From Aquitalea magnusonii (lineage in GTDB: Bacteria > Pseudomonadota > Gammaproteobacteria > Burkholderiales > Chromobacteriaceae), in the NCBI RefSeq assembly GCF_002217795.2, contig NZ_AP018823.1, forward strand, positions 248,001-312,000: 64,000 bases of DNA, read 5' to 3'. A model generated the notes under the pieces. The model saw nothing but the letters and a program-made list of their open reading frames with translations, had not been told where the DNA came from and made no database searches. Below, one piece after another: positions 35,147 to 43,158 of the stretch; within the stretch, counting starts at the first letter, position 1; each line of letters begins with the position of its first letter. The position numbers and the translations under genes were made by a program.

Positions 35147-35704
35147 GTGAGCATCATTCACCGAATCGCCGTGGTCGGGCCGGAGTCCTGTGGCAAGAGC
35201 ACCTTGTCGGCCCAGTTGGCCGCCAGCATGCAGGCGCAAGGCGTGCGTGCCAGCCATGTGACGGAATACGCGCGTGACTACTACGCCAATCGCCCCTACC
35301 AGGTGGCGATGTCCGACATCGAGGCCATTGCCCGCGGGCAGTTGCAGGCCGAACAGGCGGCGGCACGGCAGCATGACTGGCTGATCTGTGACACCACGGT
35401 GCTGACCTGCAAGATATGGGCGGAAGTGGCATTCGGGCAGGCATCGCCCGCCTTGTTGCAGCATTACCGCCCGCACGACTATGTGCTGACCCTGCTGACG
35501 GCGGCAGACATTCCCTGGCAGCCCGATCCGCTGCGCAGCCATCCAGCAGAGCGTGACTGGCTGCTGGGCTTGTATCAGGCCGAGCTGGCGGCGGTGGGCA
35601 TTGTTCCGGTCTTGTTGTACGGCAGTGAACAACAACGGCTGCAGCAGGCTTGGCGTGTCATCCGGCAACTGCCGCAATGGCTTGATGGTTTGCCTAAAAA
35701 ATAG
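35147..35704 (+). CDS. NadR-like ATP-binding kinase (AAA_28 family)
   Basis: 185 residues from a GTG at 35147 (AGCAGG upstream). A P-loop GPESCGKST (residues 11-19) opens a kinase domain like the ribosylnicotinamide kinase part of NadR (VTEYARDYY; CDTTVLTCKIWAEVAFG). The NadR adenylyltransferase and HTH parts are absent. A role in NAD salvage is possible but unproven. The gene lies inside the DnaA-box repeat array, between units E and F, and its last codons and TAG stop (CCT AAA AAA TAG) are the first bases of unit F. Confidence 0.82.
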   Translation: MSIIHRIAVVGPESCGKSTLSAQLAASMQAQGVRASHVTEYARDYYANRPYQVAMSDIEAIARGQLQAEQAAARQHDWLICDTTVLTCKIWAEVAFGQASPALLQHYRPHDYVLTLLTAADIPWQPDPLRSHPAERDWLLGLYQAELAAVGIVPVLLYGSEQQRLQQAWRVIRQLPQWLDGLPKK

Positions 35705-35793
35705 TCAGTCAGCACAAAGTCCTTGGCATTCAAGGGCTTGTCCTGTTTTTCCACAGGCCGCTCACAGGCCTGTCCCGCCGCCGGGTGGAAAAC
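35692..35793 (+). repeat. DnaA-box repeat unit F, overlapping the kinase stop
   Basis: 102 bp. Lead GCCTAAAAAATAGTCAGTC, where the in-frame TAG is the stop codon of the kinase gene. Box TTTTCCACA at 35747-35755 (offset 55), then CTCACAGGCCTGTCCCGCC and tail GGTGGAAAAC. Only 11 bases separate it from unit G. Confidence 0.82.
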
Positions 35794-35804
35794 CGGTGGT
35801 CACT

Positions 35805-35906
35805 GCCTAAAAAACGGGCAGTGACGGATTTTGCTTTTCGCTCAAACAGTTGCAGGCCTTGTCCACAAGCGGTACACAAGCCTGTCCAGAATGGATGTGT
35901 AAAAAT
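35805..35906 (+). repeat. DnaA-box repeat unit G, running into the S4 gene start
   Basis: 102 bp. Lead GCCTAAAAAACGGGCAGTG, with a 7-bp CACTGCC/GGCAGTG hairpin around the A-rich loop. Box TTGTCCACA at 35859-35867 (offset 54), then TACACAAGCCTGTCC and tail GGATGTGTAAAAAT, whose end is the first two bases of the S4-protein ATG. Confidence 0.82.
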
Positions 35907-36120
35907 GAAGGAAACCTTTGCCTTGCGTAATGACTACATCGCGCTGTGCGATTTGCTGAAAACCTGCAGCGTGTGTGCTTCCGGCGGCGAAGCCAAGCAT
36001 TTCATTGCCGAGGGCAATGTCGCGGTGGATGGCGTGCAGGAGCTGCGCAAGACCTGCAAGATCCGCCCCGGACAAGTGGTTAGCGGCGACGGCTTTACCA
36101 TCACGGTGGTGGCGGCCTGA
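35905..36120 (+). CDS. S4-domain RNA-binding protein (YbcJ-like)
   Basis: 71 residues beginning MKETFALRNDYIALCDLLKT. A single S4 RNA-binding fold (AKHFIAEGNVAVDG, ELRKTCKIRPGQVV), the same size and pattern as E. coli YbcJ, a ribosome-associated protein of uncertain role. The ATG at 35905 matches the family start; upstream in-frame sequence is repeat unit G. The ribosome site is weak. The stop overlaps the next gene by one base (TGATG). Confidence 0.88.
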   Translation: MKETFALRNDYIALCDLLKTCSVCASGGEAKHFIAEGNVAVDGVQELRKTCKIRPGQVVSGDGFTITVVAA

Positions 36121-36305
36121 TGAGCGAGGCCGAACTGCCGCCGGATGAGGACCCGATGCCGCAGCCGCCGTTTGAAGTCACCGACGACATGTGCTGCGGC
36201 AGCGGTTGTGACCCCTGCATCCTCGACACCTATTACGCCGAGCTGCGCGACTACCGCAGCCGGCTGGCCGCCTGGCAGGCGCGGCACAACAAGGACGGAC
36301 AATAA
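36120..36305 (+). CDS. Small oxidoreductase-like domain protein, Cys-rich
   Basis: 61 residues. Contains CCGSGCDPC (Cys25, 26, 30, 33) followed by ILDTYYAELRDYR, the pattern of the Oxidored-like domain family, which occurs in bacteria and in mitochondria. The four cysteines could hold a metal or a disulfide. The function is unknown. Translationally coupled to the S4 gene and 3 bases before the PHP gene. Confidence 0.82.
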   Translation: MSEAELPPDEDPMPQPPFEVTDDMCCGSGCDPCILDTYYAELRDYRSRLAAWQARHNKDGQ

Positions 36306-36308
36306 GCC

Positions 36309-37175
36309 ATGGCCAGTATCGATCTGCATTTTCATTCGCATGCCTCCGACGGCGCCTTGCCGCCGGCCGAGGTGATTGCCCGCGCGGCAGAGCGCGAAGC
36401 CACGCTGGTGGCGCTGACCGACCACGACTGCACCCGCGGCCTGGCCGATGCCCGTGCCGCCGCCGCCGCCCACGGCGTGGATTTCCTCAATGGCGTGGAG
36501 GTGTCCGTCACCTGGAATGGCAAGCACACCGTGCATATTGTCGGTTTGGGCATAGACCCGGAACATCCGGCGCTGATGGCAGGCTTGCAGTCCATCCGCG
36601 ATGGCCGGGTGCAGCGCGCACAGGAAATGTCCGACTCGCTGGCCCGCATCGGCATTCATGGCGCTTTCGAGGGCGCGATGGCGGTGTGTGAAAACCCGGA
36701 AATGATAGGCCGTACCCACTTTGCCCGCTTTTTGGTGAACAGCGGCGAGGTCAAGGACGTGCGCACGGTGTTCCGCAAATACCTGACGCCGGGCAAGCCC
36801 GGCTATGTGCCGCATGAATGGGCGCGGCTGGCCGATGCCGTCGGCTGGATTGTCGCTTCCGGCGGCATGGCGGTGATTGCCCACCCAGGCCGTTACGATA
36901 TGGGCCGCACCCTGACCGAACGCCTGATTCTGGATTTCAAGGATGCCGGCGGCCAGGGCATCGAGGTGGCCAGCGGCAGCCACAGCCTGGACGACATGCA
37001 CAAATATGCGCTGATTGCCCAGCGTTACGGCCTGCTGTCCAGCGCCGGCAGTGATTTCCATGCACCGGGCGAGGGCGGCCGCGACGTGGGCCGTACCGAC
37101 GATTTGCCACCCATCTGCCAGCCGGTATGGCAGGCATTGCAGGAGCGCATCATCCGCGCTCCGCGTGCGGCATAA
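36309..37175 (+). CDS. rnm: PHP-domain 3',5'-nucleotide bisphosphate phosphatase / RNase AM (YciV-like)
   Basis: 288 residues. The PHP metal site is built from DLHFHSHASDG at the start, TDHDC, IAHPGRYD and GSDFHAPG near the end. Relatives include E. coli YciV (RNase AM, which matures the 5' end of rRNAs and degrades short RNA) and a Chromobacterium violaceum enzyme shown to release phosphate from 3',5'-nucleoside bisphosphates. It sits in a plus-strand run with the Cys-rich small protein and yciO, as in other bacteria where yciV and yciO are neighbours. Confidence 0.92.
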   Translation: MASIDLHFHSHASDGALPPAEVIARAAEREATLVALTDHDCTRGLADARAAAAAHGVDFLNGVEVSVTWNGKHTVHIVGLGIDPEHPALMAGLQSIRDGRVQRAQEMSDSLARIGIHGAFEGAMAVCENPEMIGRTHFARFLVNSGEVKDVRTVFRKYLTPGKPGYVPHEWARLADAVGWIVASGGMAVIAHPGRYDMGRTLTERLILDFKDAGGQGIEVASGSHSLDDMHKYALIAQRYGLLSSAGSDFHAPGEGGRDVGRTDDLPPICQPVWQALQERIIRAPRAA

Positions 37176-37195
37176 ACCAACACTAAAGCACACAC

Positions 37196-37816
37196 ATGGC
37201 ACAGTTTTTCATGATTCACCCGGACAATCCGCAACAGCGGCTGATCCGGGAAGCCGCCAACATCCTGCGTAATGGCGGGGTGGTGGTGTATCCCACCGAC
37301 TCCTGTTACGCGCTAGGCTGCATGCTGGGCGACAAGAAGGCGATGGAGCGCATTCTGGCCATCCGCCAGATCGAACTCAAACACCACCTGACGCTGGTGT
37401 GTCACAACCTGTCCGAGCTGGCCAACTACGCCCGCGTCGACAACAGCCAGTTCCGCCAGCTCAAGGCCGCCACACCGGGAAGCTACACCTTCATCCTGCA
37501 GGCCACCAAGGAAGTGCCGCGCCGTACCCTGCACCCCAAGCGCGCCACCATCGGCCTGCGCGTGCCGGACCACAAAGTGGCACTGGCGCTGCTGGAAGAA
37601 CTGGGCGAGCCCATCCTGTCCTGTACCCTGCTGTTGCCGGGCGACGAGGAAGCGCTGACCGACCCGTATGAAATCCGCGAGCGGCTGGAGCACACGGTGG
37701 ATGCGGTGATTGACGGCGGCTGGTGCGGTACCGAACCCACCACGGTGATCGACATGACCGATGGCGTGGAGCTGCTGCGCCGCGGCAAGGGCGATCCGGC
37801 CATCTTCGGTCTGTAA
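37196..37816 (+). CDS. yciO: YciO/Sua5/YwlC family protein
   Basis: 206 residues, a single YrdC-type domain (GGVVVYPTDSCYALGCMLGD; KHHLTLVCHNLSELANYARVD in part). Close to YciO, a relative of TsaC/Sua5 threonylcarbamoyl-AMP synthases. The KxR-type nucleotide residues are partly kept, but whether YciO makes threonylcarbamoyl-AMP in vivo is uncertain. It follows the PHP gene by 20 bases, probably the same transcript. Confidence 0.9.
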   Translation: MAQFFMIHPDNPQQRLIREAANILRNGGVVVYPTDSCYALGCMLGDKKAMERILAIRQIELKHHLTLVCHNLSELANYARVDNSQFRQLKAATPGSYTFILQATKEVPRRTLHPKRATIGLRVPDHKVALALLEELGEPILSCTLLLPGDEEALTDPYEIRERLEHTVDAVIDGGWCGTEPTTVIDMTDGVELLRRGKGDPAIFGL

Positions 37817-37888
37817 ACACCGCACTGGAACCATCCATGCCTGCCCCCATCTAGTGGGGATCAACGTTTTCCATTTGAAAAAGAAGCC

Positions 37889-38530
37889 ATGGGCGATACC
37901 TCACAACTGATCCAGCAGATCAGCATTTATGCCTTGCCAGTCCTGCTGGCCATTACCCTGCACGAAGCCGCGCATGCTTATGCAGCCAAACGCTTTGGCG
38001 ATGCCACCGCTTACATGCTGGGCCGCATGACGCTAAACCCGCTCAAGCACATCGACCCGGTGGGCACGGTGCTGCTGCCGCTGTTGTCGCTGATGATGGG
38101 CGGCGTGCTGTTTGGCTGGGCCAAGCCGGTACCGGTGAATTTTGGTGCCTTGCGCAATCCGCGCGTCGGCATGCGCTGGGTGGCGGCAGCCGGGCCGCTG
38201 TCCAACTTTGCCATGGCGGTGATGTGGGTCTTGCTGCTGAAACTCGCCATCGTGATGAGCAACAGCTATTCCGAGCCGCTGGCGCTGATGAGCAAGGCCG
38301 GCATCAACATCAACGTCACGCTGATGGTGCTCAACCTGCTGCCCCTGCTGCCGCTGGATGGCGGCCGCATCGTGGAAAGCCTGTTGCCGCCGGGCATGGC
38401 CTACAAGTATTCCCGGCTGGAACCCTATGGCATGTGGATATTGATCGCGCTGATCTTTACCGGCGTGCTCATGCCGCTGCTCAATCCGCTACGCCAGCTG
38501 GTGTATCATCTGCTCAGTCTCTTTTTCTAA
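37889..38530 (+). CDS. Site-2 protease family membrane metalloprotease (M50)
   Basis: 213 residues with about 5-6 membrane helices. Zinc motif HEAAH (His25, Glu26, His29) in the second segment and LLPLDGGRI as the third ligand region. No PDZ or CBS domain, so it is the small M50B form of unknown substrate. It lies 14 bases before trpS, a pairing common in betaproteobacteria. Confidence 0.9.
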   Translation: MGDTSQLIQQISIYALPVLLAITLHEAAHAYAAKRFGDATAYMLGRMTLNPLKHIDPVGTVLLPLLSLMMGGVLFGWAKPVPVNFGALRNPRVGMRWVAAAGPLSNFAMAVMWVLLLKLAIVMSNSYSEPLALMSKAGININVTLMVLNLLPLLPLDGGRIVESLLPPGMAYKYSRLEPYGMWILIALIFTGVLMPLLNPLRQLVYHLLSLFF

Positions 38531-38544
38531 CTGGAATCCGCTCC

Positions 38545-39741
38545 ATGTTTGCCAACCGCATCCTTTCCGGCATGCGCCCCACGGGCAGCCTGCACCTGGG
38601 CCACTACCACGGCGTCATCAAGAACTGGGTAGAGCTGCAATCCAGCCACGACTGTTACTTCATGGTGGCCGACTGGCACGCGCTCACCACCAATTACGAC
38701 GACGTGGCCATCATCGAAAAGAGCATCTGGGACATGGTGATCGACTGGCTGGCCGCTGGTGTCGACCCGGAAAAGGCCACGGTGTTCATCCAGTCCAAGG
38801 TGCCGCAACATGCCGAACTGCACCTGGCACTGTCCATGGTGACTCCGCTGTCCTGGCTGGAACGCGTACCCACCTACAAGGACCAGATCGAAAAACTGTC
38901 CACCAAGGACCTGGGCACCTACGGCTTCCTTGGCTATCCGCTGCTGCAGGCCGCCGACATCCTGGTGTACAAGGCCGGGCTGGTGCCGGTGGGCGAAGAC
39001 CAGGTGCCGCACATCGAACTGACCCGCGAAGTGGCGCGCCGCTTCAACAATCTGTTTGGCCGCGAACCCAATTTCGACGAACTGGCCCAGGCCGCTGCCA
39101 AGAAAATCGGCAAGCTGGGCAAGCAGTTCATGCAGCAGCGCACCGCCTATCTGCAAGACGGTAATGCCGAAGCCCTGCAAGCTGCGCGCGAGATTCTGGC
39201 CGCCAGCCAGAACCTGGGCGTGGCCGACCGCGAACGTCTGGCCGGCTGGCTGGAAAACAAGGGCAAGACCATCCTGCCGGAGCCGGAAGCCAAGCTGACC
39301 GCCGCCTCGCGCATGCCGGGCCTGGATGGCCAGAAGATGTCCAAGTCCTACGGCAACACCATTACCATGCGCGAATCGCCGGAGCTGGTGAGCAAAAAAG
39401 TGAAGGCCATGCCGACCGACCCGGCCCGCGTGCGCCGCACCGATGCTGGTAATCCGGAAAAATGCCCGGTATGGCAGCTGCATCAGGTGTACAGCGACAA
39501 CGACACCCGCGAATGGGTGAAAAAAGGCTGTACCAGCGCCGGCATCGGCTGTCTGGAATGCAAGCAGCCGGTGATTGACGGCGTGCTGCGCGAACAGCAA
39601 CCGATGTTTGAACGTGCCGAGCAATACCTGACCCATCCGGACCGGGTGAAGGAAATCGTGTTCGAAGGCTGCCGCCGCGCCGAGAAGGTCGCCAAGGAAA
39701 CCATGGCTGACGTGCGCGCTGCGATGGGGCTGGGTTTCTAA
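38545..39741 (+). CDS. trpS: Tryptophanyl-tRNA synthetase
   Basis: 398 residues from the ATG at 38545. Class I motifs: HLGH (17-20, the HIGH box) and KMSKS (about 264-268). It charges tRNA-Trp. It is some 60 residues longer than the ~334-residue E. coli enzyme, with extra sequence around residues 170-250 between the two ATP motifs, as in other proteobacterial long forms. A start far upstream (38224) would overlap the protease gene in another frame and is rejected. A terminator follows. Confidence 0.95.
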   Translation: MFANRILSGMRPTGSLHLGHYHGVIKNWVELQSSHDCYFMVADWHALTTNYDDVAIIEKSIWDMVIDWLAAGVDPEKATVFIQSKVPQHAELHLALSMVTPLSWLERVPTYKDQIEKLSTKDLGTYGFLGYPLLQAADILVYKAGLVPVGEDQVPHIELTREVARRFNNLFGREPNFDELAQAAAKKIGKLGKQFMQQRTAYLQDGNAEALQAAREILAASQNLGVADRERLAGWLENKGKTILPEPEAKLTAASRMPGLDGQKMSKSYGNTITMRESPELVSKKVKAMPTDPARVRRTDAGNPEKCPVWQLHQVYSDNDTREWVKKGCTSAGIGCLECKQPVIDGVLREQQPMFERAEQYLTHPDRVKEIVFEGCRRAEKVAKETMADVRAAMGLGF

Positions 39742-39773
39742 AGCTTCAGCCTGGGCAGCGCTTGCAGTACAAG

Positions 39774-39799
39774 GCCGGAACGGAAGTTCCGGCTTTTTC
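39774..39799 (+). terminator. Rho-independent terminator after trpS
   Basis: GCCGGAAC / GTTCCGGC stem (39774-39781 and 39786-39793), GGAA tetraloop, five T residues. 33 bases past the trpS stop. Confidence 0.9.
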
Positions 39800-40196
39800 A
39801 TTTTCCGGGAGCGGTGATTACCCCAGACTGATATCCATATTGTGTGTCATGCGGCTTTTTCACGACCAGAAATTTGGGGGAGCGCAGAGTGCGTATATGG
39901 AGGTGAGTGGCAGGGAGGTGGCGATTCGAACCGGTATGCCCGATCCCACGTTGGCACGCGCCGACTGAATGGCCACGGGCAAGGTTTTAAGCCACCGCAT
40001 GTCTGAGCGGCGCGACGATAGCACGCCGCGAGTTCGGTGGCGCCTTGGCCTTGGTCGGGCAGGCGGAAATACGCGGGCCGTCGAGGTCGCCTGGGCTTGC
40101 AAGGGGGCTGGCGAGGCAGCCCTGCCATACAATGCAACCACCTTGTCCGGCGCGAGCCAAGGAGCCATGGAGGTGGCATTTTGCTTTGCTGGCTGC
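39800..40196. other. 397-base gap with no recognisable gene
   Basis: Lies between the trpS terminator and the ctlX stop. Open frames occur on both strands but none resembles a known protein or has a good ribosome site. A GATTCGAACC at 39923-39932 recalls a tRNA T-arm, but no cloverleaf can be built. It may be a decayed gene or foreign remnant. Confidence 0.4.
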
Positions 40197-41189
40197 TTAG
40201 TGCTCCAGTCGAGGCAAAAACACCTCCGCCAGCATGCAGCGGCAACTGCCGCCACCGACTGCTTCGATGGTGGGGATGGGGTTGACCACCGGCTGGCCGT
40301 GACGCTCCAGCACCCGTTGCTGTTGCGGGGTGAAGCCATTCCAGGCGCGCTGCGACATGGCCAGCAGCGGGGTGCCGTCCTGTGCCGCCAGTTGCAGGAT
40401 ATTGCCGCAAAAGTGCTGTTCCACCTGCTCATGACTGATGCGGATCACCTCGTGGGTGGATTCCAGCGCGGCCAGCACCTGTTGGCGTTGTTCCGGTTGA
40501 TACAGGCTGTCGGCGCAGATCACTGCAATATCCTGTCCCACCGACATCATCACATTGCTGTGATAGATGGGGACGCCGTGGCTGTCGGCGGTGTCGAACA
40601 ATTGCACATCGTCCAGACCGCGCAAGCGGGCATAGCGGTACAGCGCCAGCGGATGGCAGCGCTGTGAGCGGGCGGCATACACCCGGCGGCGGGCATGGTC
40701 GAAAATCATCACGCCGGTGCCTTCCAGAATCAGCTCTTCTTCCCACGGGTGGCCCACCCAGCTGATCTGGTTGATCTGGTAATCATGTTGCAGCAACAGC
40801 CGCGCCAGTTCTTCCACCCGCCTTTCCTGCCGGCGGTTGGGCGTGTGCATGGGGTAGATGTGCAAGCTGCCATCGGCGCTGGTGGTAAACCAGTTGTTGG
40901 GAAACACCGCATCGGGCGTGGCAATGCCGTCCGGGCTTTTTTCCAGCACCATCACCCGCAGGCCGTGCTCAGACAGGCGTCGGGTCATGGTGTCGAACTC
41001 GGCCATGGCCTGGGCGGTCACTGCGGCGGCTGGCAGGTTCAGCCGGTGCTGGAACACATTGTCGGCGCCGGTCTGTTCGTTAAAGGCAAAGTCGACCGGG
41101 CGCACCATGACCACGGCGCGTGCCAGTTGCGGTTGCGCCGGGCGGTTCAGCGACAGCGGCTGAATCCAGGGCAGGTTCTGATTTCCCAT
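40197..41189 (-). CDS. ctlX: Amidinotransferase-superfamily hydrolase (CtlX-type)
   Basis: 330 residues. Guanidino-modifying enzyme fold, with FPNNWFTTSADGSLHIYPM, GTGVMIFDHARRRVYAARS and the C-terminal GGGSCRCMLAE, whose Cys318 matches the catalytic Cys of the superfamily. CtlX proteins are linked to citrulline or arginine use; the precise substrate is uncertain. Divergent from a LysR gene with a 100-base gap, so it is probably its target. Second guanidino-type deiminase in the window after aguA. Confidence 0.85.
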   Translation of the reverse strand: MGNQNLPWIQPLSLNRPAQPQLARAVVMVRPVDFAFNEQTGADNVFQHRLNLPAAAVTAQAMAEFDTMTRRLSEHGLRVMVLEKSPDGIATPDAVFPNNWFTTSADGSLHIYPMHTPNRRQERRVEELARLLLQHDYQINQISWVGHPWEEELILEGTGVMIFDHARRRVYAARSQRCHPLALYRYARLRGLDDVQLFDTADSHGVPIYHSNVMMSVGQDIAVICADSLYQPEQRQQVLAALESTHEVIRISHEQVEQHFCGNILQLAAQDGTPLLAMSQRAWNGFTPQQQRVLERHGQPVVNPIPTIEAVGGGSCRCMLAEVFLPRLEH

Positions 41190-41289
41190 GGTATGAATTC
41201 GGGGCGGAGTGTGGAGGGTGCTGGTATAGTAGCCAGATCAAGATCAAACAAAAAGTTGGATTTGTTTGACATTTCCATAATGCTTTGGA

Positions 41290-42186
41290 ATGGATTTTCA
41301 CCTCGCCGCCCTCAAGGCCTTTGTCACCGCCGCACGTGAAGCCTCGTTTTCGCGCGCCGCCGACTGCCTGCACCTCACCCAGCCGGGTCTGTCCAAGCGC
41401 ATCCGCAGCCTGGAGGATGGCCTGCGCGTGGAATTGTTCGACCGCATCGGCCGCCGCACGGTACTGACTGAAGCCGGACGCGCCTTCCTGCCGCATGCGC
41501 TGCGCATTCTGGCCGAGGCCGAACAGGCCAGCCAGCTGCTGCGCAGCCTGCAACCGGCCCAGGTGGGCAAGCTGCATCTGGCCACTACCCAGCATATCGG
41601 TCTGTACTATCTCAAGCCCGTGCTGGCCGATTTTGTGCGCCAGTATCCCGGCATCGACCTCACCGTGGATTTCAAGACCTCGGCCGAAACCCACAAGCTG
41701 CTGTGTCAGGGCGAGCTGGAACTGGGCTTCATGTCCGAACCGCCCTTGCACGAGCAGGCGCTGGACTATGTGGCGGTGCTGGAAGAAAGACTGTGCTTTG
41801 CCGTGGCCGGGCAGCACCCGTTGGCCTTGTTGAAGGCGCTCACCCTGCAGGACCTGGCGCGTTATCCCGCGCTGTTGCCCGGCAGCAATACCCGCTGCCG
41901 CCGGCTGATCGAAAACCTGTTCCAGCAACAGGCCACCCCGCTGGATGTGCGTGAGCCGTCCAATTATCTGGAAGCCTTGCGCATGCTGGTGGAAGCGGGG
42001 CTGGGCTGGACTGCGCTGCCGGAAGTGATGATCAGCAGCACACTGTGCCGTCTGCCGCTGGCAGAATACGAGCCTTCGCGCACCATCATGCTGGCCTATC
42101 ACCGCAAGATCAGTCTGTCCGGTCCGGCGCGGCTGTTTCTGGAATGGGTCAAAACCCACCCGCTTGGCGTACACTCTGCCGCATGA
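41290..42186 (+). CDS. LysR-family transcriptional regulator
   Basis: 298 residues. HTH at about 1-60 (LAALKAFVTAAREASFSRAA, LTQPGLSKRIRSLE) and a LysR co-inducer domain. The start ATG at 41290 has only a weak ribosome site. Divergent from ctlX and overlapping scpA by 4 bases (ATGA) at its end, so it could be co-translated with the scpA genes, although it more probably regulates ctlX. Effector unknown. Confidence 0.85.
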   Translation: MDFHLAALKAFVTAAREASFSRAADCLHLTQPGLSKRIRSLEDGLRVELFDRIGRRTVLTEAGRAFLPHALRILAEAEQASQLLRSLQPAQVGKLHLATTQHIGLYYLKPVLADFVRQYPGIDLTVDFKTSAETHKLLCQGELELGFMSEPPLHEQALDYVAVLEERLCFAVAGQHPLALLKALTLQDLARYPALLPGSNTRCRRLIENLFQQQATPLDVREPSNYLEALRMLVEAGLGWTALPEVMISSTLCRLPLAEYEPSRTIMLAYHRKISLSGPARLFLEWVKTHPLGVHSAA

Positions 42187-43013
42187 GTACCCCGACCACG
42201 CCCGACAACTTTGCCCTGACTGCGCCGGAATTGCCGGCCGGCCTGCCCATCGCCCATGTGTTTGGTCAGCCGGTGCTGGAAGTGCCGCAAGACCTGTTCA
42301 TCCCACCCGATGCCTTGCAGGTGATTCTGGAAAGCTTCGAAGGCCCGCTGGACTTGCTGCTCTACCTGATCCGCAAGCAAAACCTCGATGTGCTGAATAT
42401 CCCCATGGCCGACATCACCCGCCAGTACATGGGCTATGTGGATGCCATGCGTGCCGAACGGCTGGAGCTGGCGGCCGAATACCTGCTGATGGCGGCGCTG
42501 CTGATCGAAATCAAATCACGCCTGCTGCTGCCGCGCCCGCCGCTGGATGAAGAAGGCGAACCGGACGACCCGCGCGCCGAACTGGTGCGCCGCCTGCTGG
42601 ACTACGAACAGATGAAGCTGGCCGCGCTGGAGCTGGACAAGCTGCCCCAGGCCGACCGCGACTTTGCCTGGCTGGCGGTATTGATCGAGCAGGGTGCGGA
42701 GGCGCGCCTGCCGGATGTCGCCGCGGTGGATCTGCGCCAGGCCTGGCTGGCCATCCTGTCCCGCGCCAGGCACAAGCGCAGCCACAAGGTGGAAAAGGAC
42801 GAGCTGTCGGTGCGCGAGCAGATGAGCTGGATTCTGCGTTATCTGAATGAACGCGAATACGTGCCGTTCGAGGAGCTGTTCGAGGTGGACAAGGGCGTGG
42901 CCCATCTGGTGGTCAACTTCATTGCCGTGCTGGAACTGGTGAAGGAAGGGCTGATCAAGGTCAGCCAGGAAGAAGCCTACCAGCCCATCTATGTGCGCAT
43001 TGCCATCTGCTGA
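42183..43013 (+). CDS. scpA: Segregation and condensation protein A
   Basis: 276 residues from the ATG at 42183. Kleisin subunit of the SMC-ScpAB condensin; FEGPLDLLLYLIRKQNLDV is the family signature near residue 53 and the C-terminal winged helix carries EREYVPFEELFE. The N-terminus has about 45 extra residues before the kleisin core, common in betaproteobacteria. The start overlaps the LysR stop. scpB follows after 145 bases. An smc gene is not in the window. Confidence 0.93.
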   Translation: MSTPTTPDNFALTAPELPAGLPIAHVFGQPVLEVPQDLFIPPDALQVILESFEGPLDLLLYLIRKQNLDVLNIPMADITRQYMGYVDAMRAERLELAAEYLLMAALLIEIKSRLLLPRPPLDEEGEPDDPRAELVRRLLDYEQMKLAALELDKLPQADRDFAWLAVLIEQGAEARLPDVAAVDLRQAWLAILSRARHKRSHKVEKDELSVREQMSWILRYLNEREYVPFEELFEVDKGVAHLVVNFIAVLELVKEGLIKVSQEEAYQPIYVRIAIC

Positions 43014-43158
43014 TGCGGCCAACTGTTGCATGCATGACAGCAGCGCACGAATAGGCAGTGTCGCCAGCGGGGAATTCATGTAAAATCCGCGCCTTCCCCG
43101 CGCAATGTTTTTCGTTAGCCGGGCCCCGCCATGGCCGGGCCGGGCAATACCAGGTCCG

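Noticed and set aside
34321..35906. CRISPR array
   Set aside because: Repeats are about 102 bp, diverged, with spacers from 11 to over 600 bases and a gene inside; no cas genes are present.
34321..35906. Chromosomal origin oriC
   Set aside because: No dnaA, dnaN, rpmH, gidA or parAB nearby and no clear AT-rich unwinding region; an auxiliary DnaA-binding role is the more careful reading.
39918..39960. Partial tRNA
   Set aside because: Only a T-arm-like string; the stems do not pair and no acceptor or anticodon arm is found.
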